A stretch of 64,000 bases of DNA from Bosea vestrisii (GTDB lineage Bacteria > Pseudomonadota > Alphaproteobacteria > Rhizobiales > Beijerinckiaceae): the NCBI RefSeq assembly GCF_030144325.1, contig NZ_CP126307.1, forward strand, positions 3,579,001-3,643,000. Direction: 5' to 3'. The notes beneath the pieces were generated by a model. The model did not search any database, was not told the DNA's origin, and was given only the letters and a program-made list of their open reading frames with translations. The number at the start of each line of letters is the position of its first letter. Positions within the stretch are counted from its first letter, which is position 1. The position numbers and the translations under genes were made by a program. This document shows positions 51,726 through 59,413 of the stretch, in pieces.

Positions 51726-52526
51726 TCAATTGCAGCGCGCATGCATGCCGCCATCGACGAACAATTCGACGCCGTTGATGTATTTGGCTTCGTCGCTGGC
51801 CAGGAACACCGCGGCATGCGCGACATCCCAGCCATCGCCCATGCGCCCGGTCGGCGACATCTTATTGCGGGCGGCGACCATGGCCTCGGTATCCTGGTAG
51901 AAGCCCGAAATCTGCTTGTAGATGTGCGGCGTATCCATCACGCCGGGCAGGATGCAGTTCGCCCGGATGCCCTTGCCGGCATATTGCAGCGCGATGCTCT
52001 GGGTGAAGCTGTTGACCGCGCCCTTGCTGGCTGCGTAGGCGCAATAGGCGTAGCCGGTCCAGCGCACGCCGCCGAGTGCGCCGATATTGATGATGGCGCC
52101 GCTCTGCTGCGCTTCCATGGTCGGCAGCACGGCCTTGCAGGCCAGGAACATGCTCTTCACATTGACCGTCATCACGCGATCCCAGATGTCTTCGCTGGTC
52201 TCGACCGGGCCGCCCTGCGAGGTGATGCCGACATTGTTGTGGAGGATGTCGATCCGGCCGTAAGCTCCGAGCGCCGCATCGACGCTGCGCTGGACGTCCT
52301 CGAGGCGCGTGGTGTCGGCGGTGACCGAGATCGCGTCATGGTCTTCCGCGAGGATGATGTCGCGCGTCGCGTCGGCAGCGGCAGCATTCAGGTCGACGGC
52401 GATCACCTTTGCGCCCGCCCTCGCATAAGCTGCGGCAGCGGCCTTGCCATTGCCCCAGCCATCACCGATGGAGCCGGCGCCGAAGACGATCGCAACCTTG
52501 TCCTTCAAGCGGCCTTCTGCAGACAT
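51726..52526 (-). CDS. SDR-family oxidoreductase of the TRAP/RuBisCO-like operon
   Basis: 266-residue classical SDR. Coenzyme site KVAIVFGAGSIGDGWGNGKAAAAAYARAGAKVIAVD (a long GxGxxG-type loop), DILHNNVGITSQGG, catalytic Ser in NIGALGG and Tyr-x3-Lys in CAYAASKGAV, C-terminal FVDGGMHARCN. The GWGNG insertion is seen in some sugar-acid dehydrogenases. ATG 52526 has AGGA nine bases upstream; GTG 52532 is too close. First gene of the operon, divergent from the LacI-type regulator. It probably oxidises the imported sugar acid to an oxo acid before the kinase step. Confidence 0.85.
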   Translation of the reverse strand: MSAEGRLKDKVAIVFGAGSIGDGWGNGKAAAAAYARAGAKVIAVDLNAAAADATRDIILAEDHDAISVTADTTRLEDVQRSVDAALGAYGRIDILHNNVGITSQGGPVETSEDIWDRVMTVNVKSMFLACKAVLPTMEAQQSGAIINIGALGGVRWTGYAYCAYAASKGAVNSFTQSIALQYAGKGIRANCILPGVMDTPHIYKQISGFYQDTEAMVAARNKMSPTGRMGDGWDVAHAAVFLASDEAKYINGVELFVDGGMHARCN

Positions 52527-52687
52527 CGACACCGTTCCTATGCTTGATCTTGCTCGGGCATCATCGTGGATGATGTGTTATGAGGTTGGGTCCGCTCGAT
52601 GGCGCAGCGTGCGCCGCACGGATGTCGGGCAGAAACCTGCCAAAGCTATGCTGGAGCTTGATGTTCCCCAACCCACGATAACCTCCC

Positions 52688-52697
52688 GAACCGGTTC
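52688..52697. promoter_or_regulatory. GAACC palindrome, candidate LacI-type operator O1
   Basis: GAACCGGTTC is a perfect 10-bp palindrome with the central CG typical of LacI-family operators. It lies in the 260-base gap between the SDR operon and the lacI-type gene. The same half-site recurs 41 bases away (centre to centre), about four helical turns. Confidence 0.6.
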
Positions 52698-52727
52698 TTT
52701 CACTCGCGTCTTGGCACGAATTGAGCA

Positions 52728-52739
52728 GAACCTAGGTTC
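52728..52739. promoter_or_regulatory. GAACC palindrome, candidate LacI-type operator O2
   Basis: GAACCTAGGTTC is a perfect 12-bp palindrome: the same GAACC/GGTTC half-sites as O1, but with TA between them. It stands 47 bases before the regulator ATG, so it could autoregulate. Two sites on one DNA face would allow a tetramer or two dimers to cooperate. Confidence 0.55.
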
Positions 52740-52786
52740 GGTCCGGAGGCTGGTCAAAGCGTTTTTATGATGTTATTTGATGTGAT

Positions 52787-53839
52787 ATGACGGCCTCTAT
52801 CCCCGCCTATGGGCGAACCCTGCCGACCTTGGCTGACGTGGCGGCGCTGGCCGGCGTCTCGACGGCGACGGCCGATCGTGCGCTCAACGGCCGTCCCGGC
52901 GTGAGGCCGACGACGCTGCGCCGTGTGCTCCAGGCGGCCAAGGAGCTGGACTACATTGCCGATGTGAGCGAGCGCATGCCCGCCGGAATGAAACCCTTGC
53001 GGCTCGCCTTCCTGCTGCCCTCCGGCGAGAACAGCTTCCTCGGCATGCTGGGCCGACTGGTGGCGCGGGCGCAGGAGCAGTTCGCCGGTTTCAACATGCG
53101 GGCGCGGGTCGAGTACATCGAAGGCTTTCGCCCCGATCTGCTGGCGCAGGAGCTGAAGCGCATCGGCCGCGAGGTCGACGGCGTCGCCTTCATGGCGCTC
53201 GAACATCCTCTGGTGCGCGAGGCGGTCAACCTGCTGGCGGAGCGCGGCGTGCCTACCGTGGCGCTGATCTCCGACATCGCCCATAGCGCGCGCGCGGCTT
53301 ATGTCGGACTCGACAATCGGGCGGCCGGACGCACCGCCGGCTATCTGCTCGCGCGCTTCATGGGCGACAGGCCCGCCAAGGTCGCGATGATCGTCGGATC
53401 GCTCAGCTATCGGGCGCATGAGGAGCGCGAGATGGGCTTCCTGCATCTCTTCCAGGAGCTCTATCCGGCGATCGAGGTGGTCGGCCTGCGCGAGGGGCAC
53501 GACGAGGAGGCCAGGAACTACCGCCAGACGAAGACCTTGCTGGCGCAGCATCCCGACCTCGCGGGAATCTACAATATCGGCGGCGGTCCGGAGGGGATCG
53601 GCCGGGCGCTGCGCGAGGTCGGGCGCCAGCACGATACCGTCTTCGTCGGACATGGGCTCACCCGTGAAACGCGCAGCCTGCTGATGGACGGCGTCATGGA
53701 TGCGGTCCTCACACAGAACCCGCAGGCGACCCTGATGGACTGCATCGCCATCTTCGCGAACCTGCGCGCCGGGCGAGCGGCGACCGAAGGCACGGCCCGC
53801 CCGGGCATCGAGATCGTGCTCCGCGAGAACCTGCCTTGA
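52787..53839 (+). CDS. LacI-family transcriptional regulator
   Basis: 350 residues. N-terminal helix-turn-helix LPTLADVAALAGVSTATADRALNGRPGVRP with the hinge helix region TLRRVLQAAKELDY. A periplasmic-binding-protein-like sensor follows (LRLAFLLPSGENSFLGMLGRLVARAQEQF, VDGVAFMALEHPLVREAVNLLAERGVPTVALISDI, VGLDNRAAGRTAGYLLARFMG, AGIYNIGGGPEGIGRAL). It is divergent from the SDR-TRAP-VOC-RLP-kinase operon and likely represses it until the sugar acid or a product is present. Sugar-responsive LacI regulators usually sit next to their targets. Ligand inferred only from the operon. Confidence 0.9.
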   Translation: MTASIPAYGRTLPTLADVAALAGVSTATADRALNGRPGVRPTTLRRVLQAAKELDYIADVSERMPAGMKPLRLAFLLPSGENSFLGMLGRLVARAQEQFAGFNMRARVEYIEGFRPDLLAQELKRIGREVDGVAFMALEHPLVREAVNLLAERGVPTVALISDIAHSARAAYVGLDNRAAGRTAGYLLARFMGDRPAKVAMIVGSLSYRAHEEREMGFLHLFQELYPAIEVVGLREGHDEEARNYRQTKTLLAQHPDLAGIYNIGGGPEGIGRALREVGRQHDTVFVGHGLTRETRSLLMDGVMDAVLTQNPQATLMDCIAIFANLRAGRAATEGTARPGIEIVLRENLP

Positions 53840-53843
53840 AAGC

Positions 53844-54125
53844 TCAGGTGGTGCGGCCGACCTCGCGTGCCACCTCAGAGAACGATCGCATGCCGCCTTC
53901 CGGCCGGGTCGCGATCGACAGGAAGCGGGCAGCGAAGGCGAGCGAGTCGCGCTGACTCGGGCTGAGCTGGTCGCAGCGCTGCCGATCGCCCAGCCCGGTT
54001 TGCTCGGCCTCCGTCAGCGCGGCCTTGAGCTGTGAATCAGTCAGTGCGCCCGAAGTCACCAGCGAGCGCAGCACGGCCGTGAAGGCCAGCAGCATCCCTT
54101 CGAGCTGTAGATTGGCGACGTTCAT
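53844..54125 (-). CDS. Hypothetical protein
   Basis: 93 residues, not recognised. MNVANLQLEGMLLAFTAVLRSLVTSGALTDSQLKAALTEAEQT is helical, followed by QLSPSQRDSLAFAARFLSIATRPEGG and SFSEVAREVGRTT. There is no signal peptide or membrane helix. ATG 54125 has GGGAGG five bases upstream. The gene is convergent with the LacI gene (four bases between stops). It stands downstream of two long palindromes; no functional link to neighbours is apparent. Confidence 0.6.
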   Translation of the reverse strand: MNVANLQLEGMLLAFTAVLRSLVTSGALTDSQLKAALTEAEQTGLGDRQRCDQLSPSQRDSLAFAARFLSIATRPEGGMRSFSEVAREVGRTT

Positions 54126-54257
54126 CTCGTCCTCCCGACGGTAGCCGATCGGGCGGTCGGACGGCCGCCGGACATGCCTGCGCCGGGGCCGCTCTCCGGC
54201 GCCCGGCGCATCTTGACATGGTAAGCCGGCCACGGCGACCGGCTTGTTGGCTCAGGA

Positions 54258-54300
54258 CGGATTCACCGATCAGGTTGCTCCAACCTGATCGGTGAATCCG
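54258..54300. repeat. 20-bp perfect inverted repeat (hairpin)
   Basis: The 20 bases 54258-54277 (CGGATTCACCGATCAGGTTG) and 54281-54300 are exact reverse complements around a CTC loop. Such a long perfect stem is rarer than ordinary terminators. No T-run follows on the minus strand; on the plus strand TCTCTTAACTTT follows. It lies in a gap between two minus-strand genes and is lower in GC than its surroundings. Confidence 0.75.
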
Positions 54301-54330
54301 TCTCTTAACTTTGAGTTTGAGACCGTTTTG

Positions 54331-54359
54331 CCGACTGGCTTGCATTGCAAGCCAGTCGG
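54331..54359. repeat. 29-base perfect palindrome next to the GSCFA gene stop
   Basis: CCGACTGGCTTGCA, a central T, and TGCAAGCCAGTCGG form 14-bp arms, ending 7 bases from the stop of the GSCFA gene. It may act as that gene's 3' hairpin, but no T-run follows. With the hairpin 30 bases away it forms a two-hairpin module. Confidence 0.7.
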
Positions 54360-54366
54360 AACAGGC

Positions 54367-55401
54367 TCAGGCCGCCTGCGGCTGTGCGGCATCGCCGAGA
54401 TAGGCGCCCTGGAAGGTCGTCATCACATGCGCGACCATCTCGCGGGCGATGTGGAGCTGATCGTCCTCGAAGGCGATGGTGCGCGGCGAGTTGAGCACGA
54501 TCTCGTAGCTCGGGAAGTAGTCGACGTAGTCGAAGCGGCGGAACAATTCCTCGGCCACGGCGCGCAGCACCGATTTCGAGGCGCTGTTGGCGACGATCAC
54601 GTCGGCATCCTTGAAGGTCGCGCCGAACGGCACCGGCGAGACGGTGACGATGAAGCGCATCTCCGGATGGCAGTGCTCGCGGATCAGCCCGATCGTGTCG
54701 AGCATGTCGGCCAGAGTGGTATCGTAGCCATAGTCGATGAAGCGGAAGCGATCGGGCATGCGCGCCAGCCAGGTCGGACCGGGATGCGCATTCATCGCAA
54801 TCCCGGTCTCGGAATCGAGCCAGGTCTCGGTCAGGCCGAGCGTGAAGAAGCAGATGCGCGCATTCTTGATCTGCGCGGTCGCCTCGGTGAGGCGTTTGCG
54901 GTTGGCGAAGGCGGTCTCGCGGTCGAGCAATTTCAGGCCGCTGGCATGCGGATCGAACCATTGCCCGGGCGCGAGCTCGACCAGCCCGTCATTGGGATAG
55001 CTCTCGCCTGCCAGGACGCGCCTGAGCTCGTGCGTCATCGAACGGACCGAGTATTTGTTGAGCGCGCCGCGGGAAAGCTCGCCGCGATTGGCGCCGCCGC
55101 CGCGGCCGACCTCCTCATCCCAGCTCTCGAAATGTTCGGCCGGCACGCCGTGACCGCGCAGCAGTAGCGGCAGCCCGCGCATCATCAGGATGTTCTCGAC
55201 CTCGCGGGCAAAGCACGAGCCCATGGTGAAGATCGGCCATGACGGATCGATCTTGAATTTCGATTTGTGCTCGACGGACAGGTAGTTGCCGGTGGTCAGC
55301 CGTTCCTTGGCCATCTTCTCCGGCTTGCCAGAGATCCAACCACGCACGGGATTGCCGCGCATGATGGAAAGGGCTGTACCTGCATTGTACTCGATCCGCA
55401 T
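54367..55401 (-). CDS. GSCFA-domain protein
   Basis: 344-residue protein of the GSCFA family, named for the motif seen here at residues 61-65 (FTMGSCFAREVEN). Members have an SGNH-hydrolase-like fold and occur in polysaccharide gene clusters. Other conserved parts: SRGALNKYSVRSMTHELRR, ARICFFTLGLTETWLD, FIVTVSPVPFGATF, ANSASKSVLRAVAEEL, FDYVDYFPSYEIV. ATG 55401 has GGAG six bases upstream. It follows the pyruvyl transferase gene after 130 bases and a strong hairpin, so it may have its own promoter. An acyl-ester hydrolase or transferase acting on the surface glycan is a reasonable guess. Confidence 0.8.
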   Translation of the reverse strand: MRIEYNAGTALSIMRGNPVRGWISGKPEKMAKERLTTGNYLSVEHKSKFKIDPSWPIFTMGSCFAREVENILMMRGLPLLLRGHGVPAEHFESWDEEVGRGGGANRGELSRGALNKYSVRSMTHELRRVLAGESYPNDGLVELAPGQWFDPHASGLKLLDRETAFANRKRLTEATAQIKNARICFFTLGLTETWLDSETGIAMNAHPGPTWLARMPDRFRFIDYGYDTTLADMLDTIGLIREHCHPEMRFIVTVSPVPFGATFKDADVIVANSASKSVLRAVAEELFRRFDYVDYFPSYEIVLNSPRTIAFEDDQLHIAREMVAHVMTTFQGAYLGDAAQPQAA

Positions 55402-55510
55402 GATCGTCTCCTGCGTTCGTAAAAACCCATAGGCTGTAGGTTCGGCCCGCTGTCGGACCGTCTCGGCTAGCCCGGTGGATATCGGACGCTTCTGCGCCGA
55501 CCGTGCCCTT

Positions 55511-55541
55511 CCGCTATGTGAGGCTGCGGCCTCACATGCGG
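55511..55541 (-). terminator. Strong hairpin at the end of the pyruvyl-transferase operon
   Basis: On the minus strand ATGTGAGGC pairs with GCCTCACAT around CGCA, and flanking CCGC/GCGG extends the stem past one bulged base. It overlaps the stop codon at 55532. No T-run follows, so it may be a Rho-dependent end or RNA stabiliser rather than a classical terminator. Confidence 0.5.
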
Positions 55542-56992
55542 TGGGGAATGCCGTTGTGGTCGAGGAAGCCGCGCATCCGGTCGTAGGAGGCGGCGTAGCT
55601 CTTCGCCAGGTTGTTCAGCGCCGCCTCCTGATAGACGGCGCGCCAGCCGCCCTCGGCCAGTGCCGCTTCCGGCACCACTGGGATCTTCAGCGTCTCGGCC
55701 AGTTCCTGGCTGCGCGTGTCATAGGCGACCAGCACGCCCGGCACGCCCTGCGCCACTGCCGGGAGCACGCCGTGGACGCGGTAGCCGACGGCAAGGTCGA
55801 TCGAGCGGGCGAATTCGTCGTAACGCTCGACGTCGAAGAAGGAGAATAGTTGCTTCTCGTAGATCCGCCGCATCGGCGCATCGTCCGGACCGTCCCACCA
55901 CTTGGTCCGAACGAACTCGGCGACGGCCTTCTCCTTCGCGGCGCCATCGCGCAGGAAGAACGCCTTCTCCTCCTGCTCGCCATGCGAGGACATCACCATC
56001 TCGCTCTGGCTGTCGACCTTGAGCAGCGCGGCCTTCTGATTGCGCAGATAGGCTTCCGGGTCGGCGGTATAGCTCTTGTCGGCCTCGCGGCGCAGGCTGA
56101 AGGCGACCTTCCGAACCTCGCGCTGGTCGGGAATGCGGATCTTGAGGTCGCGGTTGCGGGTCCGGAAGATCGACGGGCAACCGACGACCTCGACATTCTT
56201 TATGCCGTTCTGGCGCAGGGTCTCGGCGCTGAAGGCGCCGCGCACGCCGATCGCTGCCGAGCGCTCGGCGACGATCGACCAGAAGCGCTTCGACGCCTCA
56301 GGCAGCTCGATCTTGCGGTTCTGGCTGGCCTGGGCTCCGACGCCGATCGCGTAGACCGGCAGCTTGACCTTCTCCAGCACCTCGACGGCGCGGAACCATT
56401 CCATGTTCTCGTGGATGAAGTTCGAGCCGCGCACGAAGACGAAGTCGAATTCGTTAGCGTAGCGGGCGATGTCGGCATCGGTCGGCGACATGATCTTCAT
56501 CGGCTCCAGATGCGCATAGCGCAGGAGCTTCAACGTCGAGTCGTAGACGATCATGTCGCCGATGTTGAAATAGTCGCTGAGCAGCTTTTCCATCGGCGCG
56601 CGGTACCAGCGCACCTTGTCGTGCTCGTAGACCTCGCCGGCCGGGTAGATCACCAGCGCGCGCAATTTGGTCTCGGTCGCGATCGGACGCAGATTCGAAC
56701 CCGGGGCGAGCGTGCCCGTGGCTGCGTCGGCGATCGCGACCGAGTGGGGACGCCCATTGGGCAGGCTTGGCAGCGGGATGGTCAGCTCGGCGACATCCGC
56801 CTCAGCCGTGACGATCGCGCCGGGCTGGATGGTGGCGTATTCCTGCCCGTCGAGCATGAGCTTGAGTACCGGCCAGCTCCGGTCGGGCCTGCGCCCGATG
56901 GCGACGACGACCTCGCCGGTGGTGGCGCGCAGGATTTTGATGGCGTTCTCGGCAGAGACGACGGAGCCGAGATTGAGCACGGGCGCGTTCAT
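55532..56992 (-). CDS. Polysaccharide pyruvyl transferase-family protein with extra N-terminal domain
   Basis: 486 residues. The first 105 or so look like an added beta domain (AENAIKILRATTGEVVVAIG...). From there the protein is a polysaccharide pyruvyl transferase-like GT fold: VIYPAGEVYEHDKVRWYRAP, YFNIGDMIVYDSTLKLLRYAHLEPM, FDFVFVRGSNFIHENMEWFRAVEVLEKVKLPVYAIGVGAQ, SAAIGVRGAFSAETL, and near the end LAVGYRVHGVLPAVAQGVPGVLVAYDTRSQELAETL, with the family Arg-x-His. It is a paralogue of the protein at 58188-59381. ATG 56992 overlaps the upstream stop (ATGA). It probably adds pyruvate ketals, or acts as a related glycan-modifying transferase. Confidence 0.82.
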   Translation of the reverse strand: MNAPVLNLGSVVSAENAIKILRATTGEVVVAIGRRPDRSWPVLKLMLDGQEYATIQPGAIVTAEADVAELTIPLPSLPNGRPHSVAIADAATGTLAPGSNLRPIATETKLRALVIYPAGEVYEHDKVRWYRAPMEKLLSDYFNIGDMIVYDSTLKLLRYAHLEPMKIMSPTDADIARYANEFDFVFVRGSNFIHENMEWFRAVEVLEKVKLPVYAIGVGAQASQNRKIELPEASKRFWSIVAERSAAIGVRGAFSAETLRQNGIKNVEVVGCPSIFRTRNRDLKIRIPDQREVRKVAFSLRREADKSYTADPEAYLRNQKAALLKVDSQSEMVMSSHGEQEEKAFFLRDGAAKEKAVAEFVRTKWWDGPDDAPMRRIYEKQLFSFFDVERYDEFARSIDLAVGYRVHGVLPAVAQGVPGVLVAYDTRSQELAETLKIPVVPEAALAEGGWRAVYQEAALNNLAKSYAASYDRMRGFLDHNGIPHRM

Positions 56993-58191
56993 GGCCCCTC
57001 CTTGACGAACTGAACTTTGAGGCGGACCAGGTCGCGATCAGGGCCGAGCTTGCAGTCGGCGACCTTCATCCTGGTCATGAAGAGATAGGCCTCGTCCCCG
57101 GTCGTCTCGAAATTGCGCGAGCGCGAGGCGGGGTCGGCGAGGGCGCCATAGCCGTAGCGCAGCCGGTCGCTGCAGTTCTTGCTCCACATCGTCGGCTGCA
57201 CCATCAGAGTCTGCAGCGGCGACCAGCGGATCAGGTCGTCGGACCAGCTATAGGCGACGCGGCCGCCGGCGATGTTCTGGCTCGGATCGGGGCCGAGGTG
57301 GAGGAGCGCGAGCCATTTCCCGCTTGCCTCGTGCCGGGTCAGCGAGCCCACGGTGGTCGGCAGCGGCTTGAGCGTCTGGCAGGGCCGCGCCTGGCTGAGG
57401 TCGTCGCGATAGGGATCGACGGCGCGGATGGTGAAGTCCTGCCCGTCGAAGGCGCGCCAGGAGGTCGGGTCCTTGATGTTGGTCGACCGAAACAGGCAGA
57501 CGCCGTTCTTCTGGCCCTCGCCCCCGGTGGTCATGATCAGCGCATACCAGGCGCCGTCCTTCTGGACGATGTTGGACGGGTTGAAGAAGCCGCGATGCCG
57601 GCCCTGGCCGACCTCCTGGGGGAAGCCGGGAGCGGCCACCAGCGGGCGCGGCTCGTCGGTCTTGAAGCTCAGCCCGCCATCATCAGAATGGGCGGCGGTG
57701 ACGACATTGTACCAGCAGCTCATCGCATCCTTGAAGCGGCAGGCACCGGGATGCTTGTCGGCATGGTATTCGGCGTGCACCAGCGCCTCGACATTGCGGC
57801 CATCGCCGGTCCAGGTCGCGGCGATCCAGCTCTTGTCGCTGAACTGGCTGGGATCGGCGCTGCTCTTCGCCTCGAACGACACAGCGCAGCTCTTGCGGAT
57901 CGCGCCGAGATTGCCGCCGATCAGCGGGCGGCTGCGGTAATGGCTGGCGAAGGCGACGACTTCGCCCTTGTTGTCGCGGAAGGCGCGGAGCGGCGCGTCC
58001 GGCAAATCCCATTCCTCACAGCGCTCGCGGGCCCAGGAGACGACCGTCTCTTCCTTCGCGTCGGGAGCGATCTCCAGCCGGTAGCCTGCGGCGGACGGTG
58101 CGCCCGGCGCCTGCGCGAAGCCGGCGACAGGCGCGGCGATTGCCAGCAGCGCCGCCGGCAGCCAGGCGAGGGCGGTGCGCGCGCTCCTCAT
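56989..58191 (-). CDS. Secreted protein, possible beta-propeller fold, in polysaccharide operon
   Basis: 400 residues. Signal peptide MRSARTALAWLPAALLAIAAPVAGFAQ, then a soluble domain with repeated beta-strand segments typical of five-bladed propellers related to glycoside hydrolases: GYGAL, AYSWSDDLIRWSPL, GAWYALIMTTGGEGQKNGVCLFRSTNIKDPTSWRAF, RGFFNPSNIV. It has at least seven Cys residues, fitting a disulfide-stabilised periplasmic or outer protein. I cannot name a catalytic residue, so a lectin or hydrolase role is only inferred. It is tightly coupled (ATGA at both ends) to pyruvyl-transferase genes on both sides. Confidence 0.65.
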   Translation of the reverse strand: MRSARTALAWLPAALLAIAAPVAGFAQAPGAPSAAGYRLEIAPDAKEETVVSWARERCEEWDLPDAPLRAFRDNKGEVVAFASHYRSRPLIGGNLGAIRKSCAVSFEAKSSADPSQFSDKSWIAATWTGDGRNVEALVHAEYHADKHPGACRFKDAMSCWYNVVTAAHSDDGGLSFKTDEPRPLVAAPGFPQEVGQGRHRGFFNPSNIVQKDGAWYALIMTTGGEGQKNGVCLFRSTNIKDPTSWRAFDGQDFTIRAVDPYRDDLSQARPCQTLKPLPTTVGSLTRHEASGKWLALLHLGPDPSQNIAGGRVAYSWSDDLIRWSPLQTLMVQPTMWSKNCSDRLRYGYGALADPASRSRNFETTGDEAYLFMTRMKVADCKLGPDRDLVRLKVQFVKEGP

Positions 58192-59381
58192 GCCACCTTC
58201 CTTTCCGGCTCGGGAGCCGGTGCGGCCGCAGCCGGCTTCACCATCTTGTGGTCGATCTTGTTCTCGCTCAGGAACGCGCTCATTGCGCCGTAGACACGGG
58301 CATAGGCCGCATTGAAGCGGTCGAACCGCGCCTGCTCCCAGTAGTCCTCAAGCCGGAAGTCCTTGCCGTCGAAGACGTCGACGCTCGGGATCTGGAAGGT
58401 CTCGGCGAATTCGACGGTGCGGCTGTCATAGGTGAAGTAGATCGACGGCGTGCCGTTGGCGAGCGCCATCAGATTGCCGTGCAGCCGGTAGCCGAGGACG
58501 AGATCTAGCTTGCGGACGAGTTGCTCGTATTCGGCGACGACGTCCGAATAGAACATCCGGTCGCGGTAGAGCCCTTCCATGCGCTCATCGAGATACCATT
58601 GGGTCGCCCAGCCGTTCTCGCGCAGGGCCGCCATGCCCTCCTGCTTCTGCTCGGGCGTGCCCAGCGCGAGCTTCTTCTCCTCGACCTCGCCCTGCGACAT
58701 CAGCGTGACCTCGAAGCGCTCCGCCATCGCCTTCACCAGATCGCGGTGGAAGGTGAGGTAGCGCTTGATGTCCTTGGCGTAATGCTTGGAGACCTCGCGG
58801 CGCAGCGTGACGCCGACCTGCTTCACGGTGTCGAGCGCCGGCAGGCGGATGGAAAGGTCGGGCCGGTTGTTGCGGAAGGCGGTCGGGCAGCCGATGATCC
58901 GGGCGTTCTTGATGCCGAGCTCGTTCATGACCTCGGCCGAATAGGTGCCGCGCACACCGACCGAGGCGGTCGAGTCCGAGATCAGCTTGAGGACGGTCTT
59001 GGTGTCCTCGCTGAGCTCTAGCTTACCGCTGACTGGGGCCTGCGCGCCGATGCCGAAGGCGAGCACCGGCAGCTTCAGCCGGCGCAGCACCTCGGCGGTG
59101 CGGCTCCAGTTCATCCCGGCGTGCACATAGTTCGAGCCACGCAGGAAGACATAGTCGAACTCGGCGTTGAACCGGTCGATCTGCGCCTCGTCGATGCTGG
59201 TAATCGGCAATTCCTCCAGCGTCTCGAAGTTGAGCAGCTTCAGCGAGGAATCGAAGACGAAGGCGTCGCCGATATTATGGTAGTGGTTGATGTGGCTCTG
59301 AAGCTCGGCGTGCTTGTACCAGCGGACATTGTTGTGGTCGTAGACCTCTCCCGATGGGCTGATCACGAGGATGCGGGCCAT
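58188..59381 (-). CDS. Polysaccharide pyruvyl transferase-family protein
   Basis: 397 residues, lacking the N-terminal domain of its paralogue at 55532. Motifs: ILVISPSGEVYDHNNVRWYKHAE, HNIGDAFVFDSSLKLLNFETLEELPI, FDYVFLRGSNYVHAGMNWSRTAEVLRRLKLPVLAFGIGAQ, ASVGVRGTYSAEVMNELGIKNARIIGCPTAFR, and LVLGYRLHGNLMALANGTPSIYFTYDSRTVEFAETFQIPSVD. ATG 59381 has GGGAGA nine bases upstream; residues upstream of it in frame are not protein-like. The stop overlaps the start of the secreted protein gene. Two paralogues in one operon suggest two modification steps on one glycan. Confidence 0.85.
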   Translation of the reverse strand: MARILVISPSGEVYDHNNVRWYKHAELQSHINHYHNIGDAFVFDSSLKLLNFETLEELPITSIDEAQIDRFNAEFDYVFLRGSNYVHAGMNWSRTAEVLRRLKLPVLAFGIGAQAPVSGKLELSEDTKTVLKLISDSTASVGVRGTYSAEVMNELGIKNARIIGCPTAFRNNRPDLSIRLPALDTVKQVGVTLRREVSKHYAKDIKRYLTFHRDLVKAMAERFEVTLMSQGEVEEKKLALGTPEQKQEGMAALRENGWATQWYLDERMEGLYRDRMFYSDVVAEYEQLVRKLDLVLGYRLHGNLMALANGTPSIYFTYDSRTVEFAETFQIPSVDVFDGKDFRLEDYWEQARFDRFNAAYARVYGAMSAFLSENKIDHKMVKPAAAAPAPEPERKVA

Positions 59382-59413
59382 GGTTGCGTTCTCCCTTGTT
59401 TTGTCCGCGCGGC

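Noticed and set aside
52710..52730. Possible sigma-54 promoter (TGGCACG with GG-N10-GC spacing) before the lacI-type gene
   Set aside because: The -12 element reads GAGC rather than TTGC, no enhancer-binding regulator is near, and LacI-controlled operons use sigma-70.
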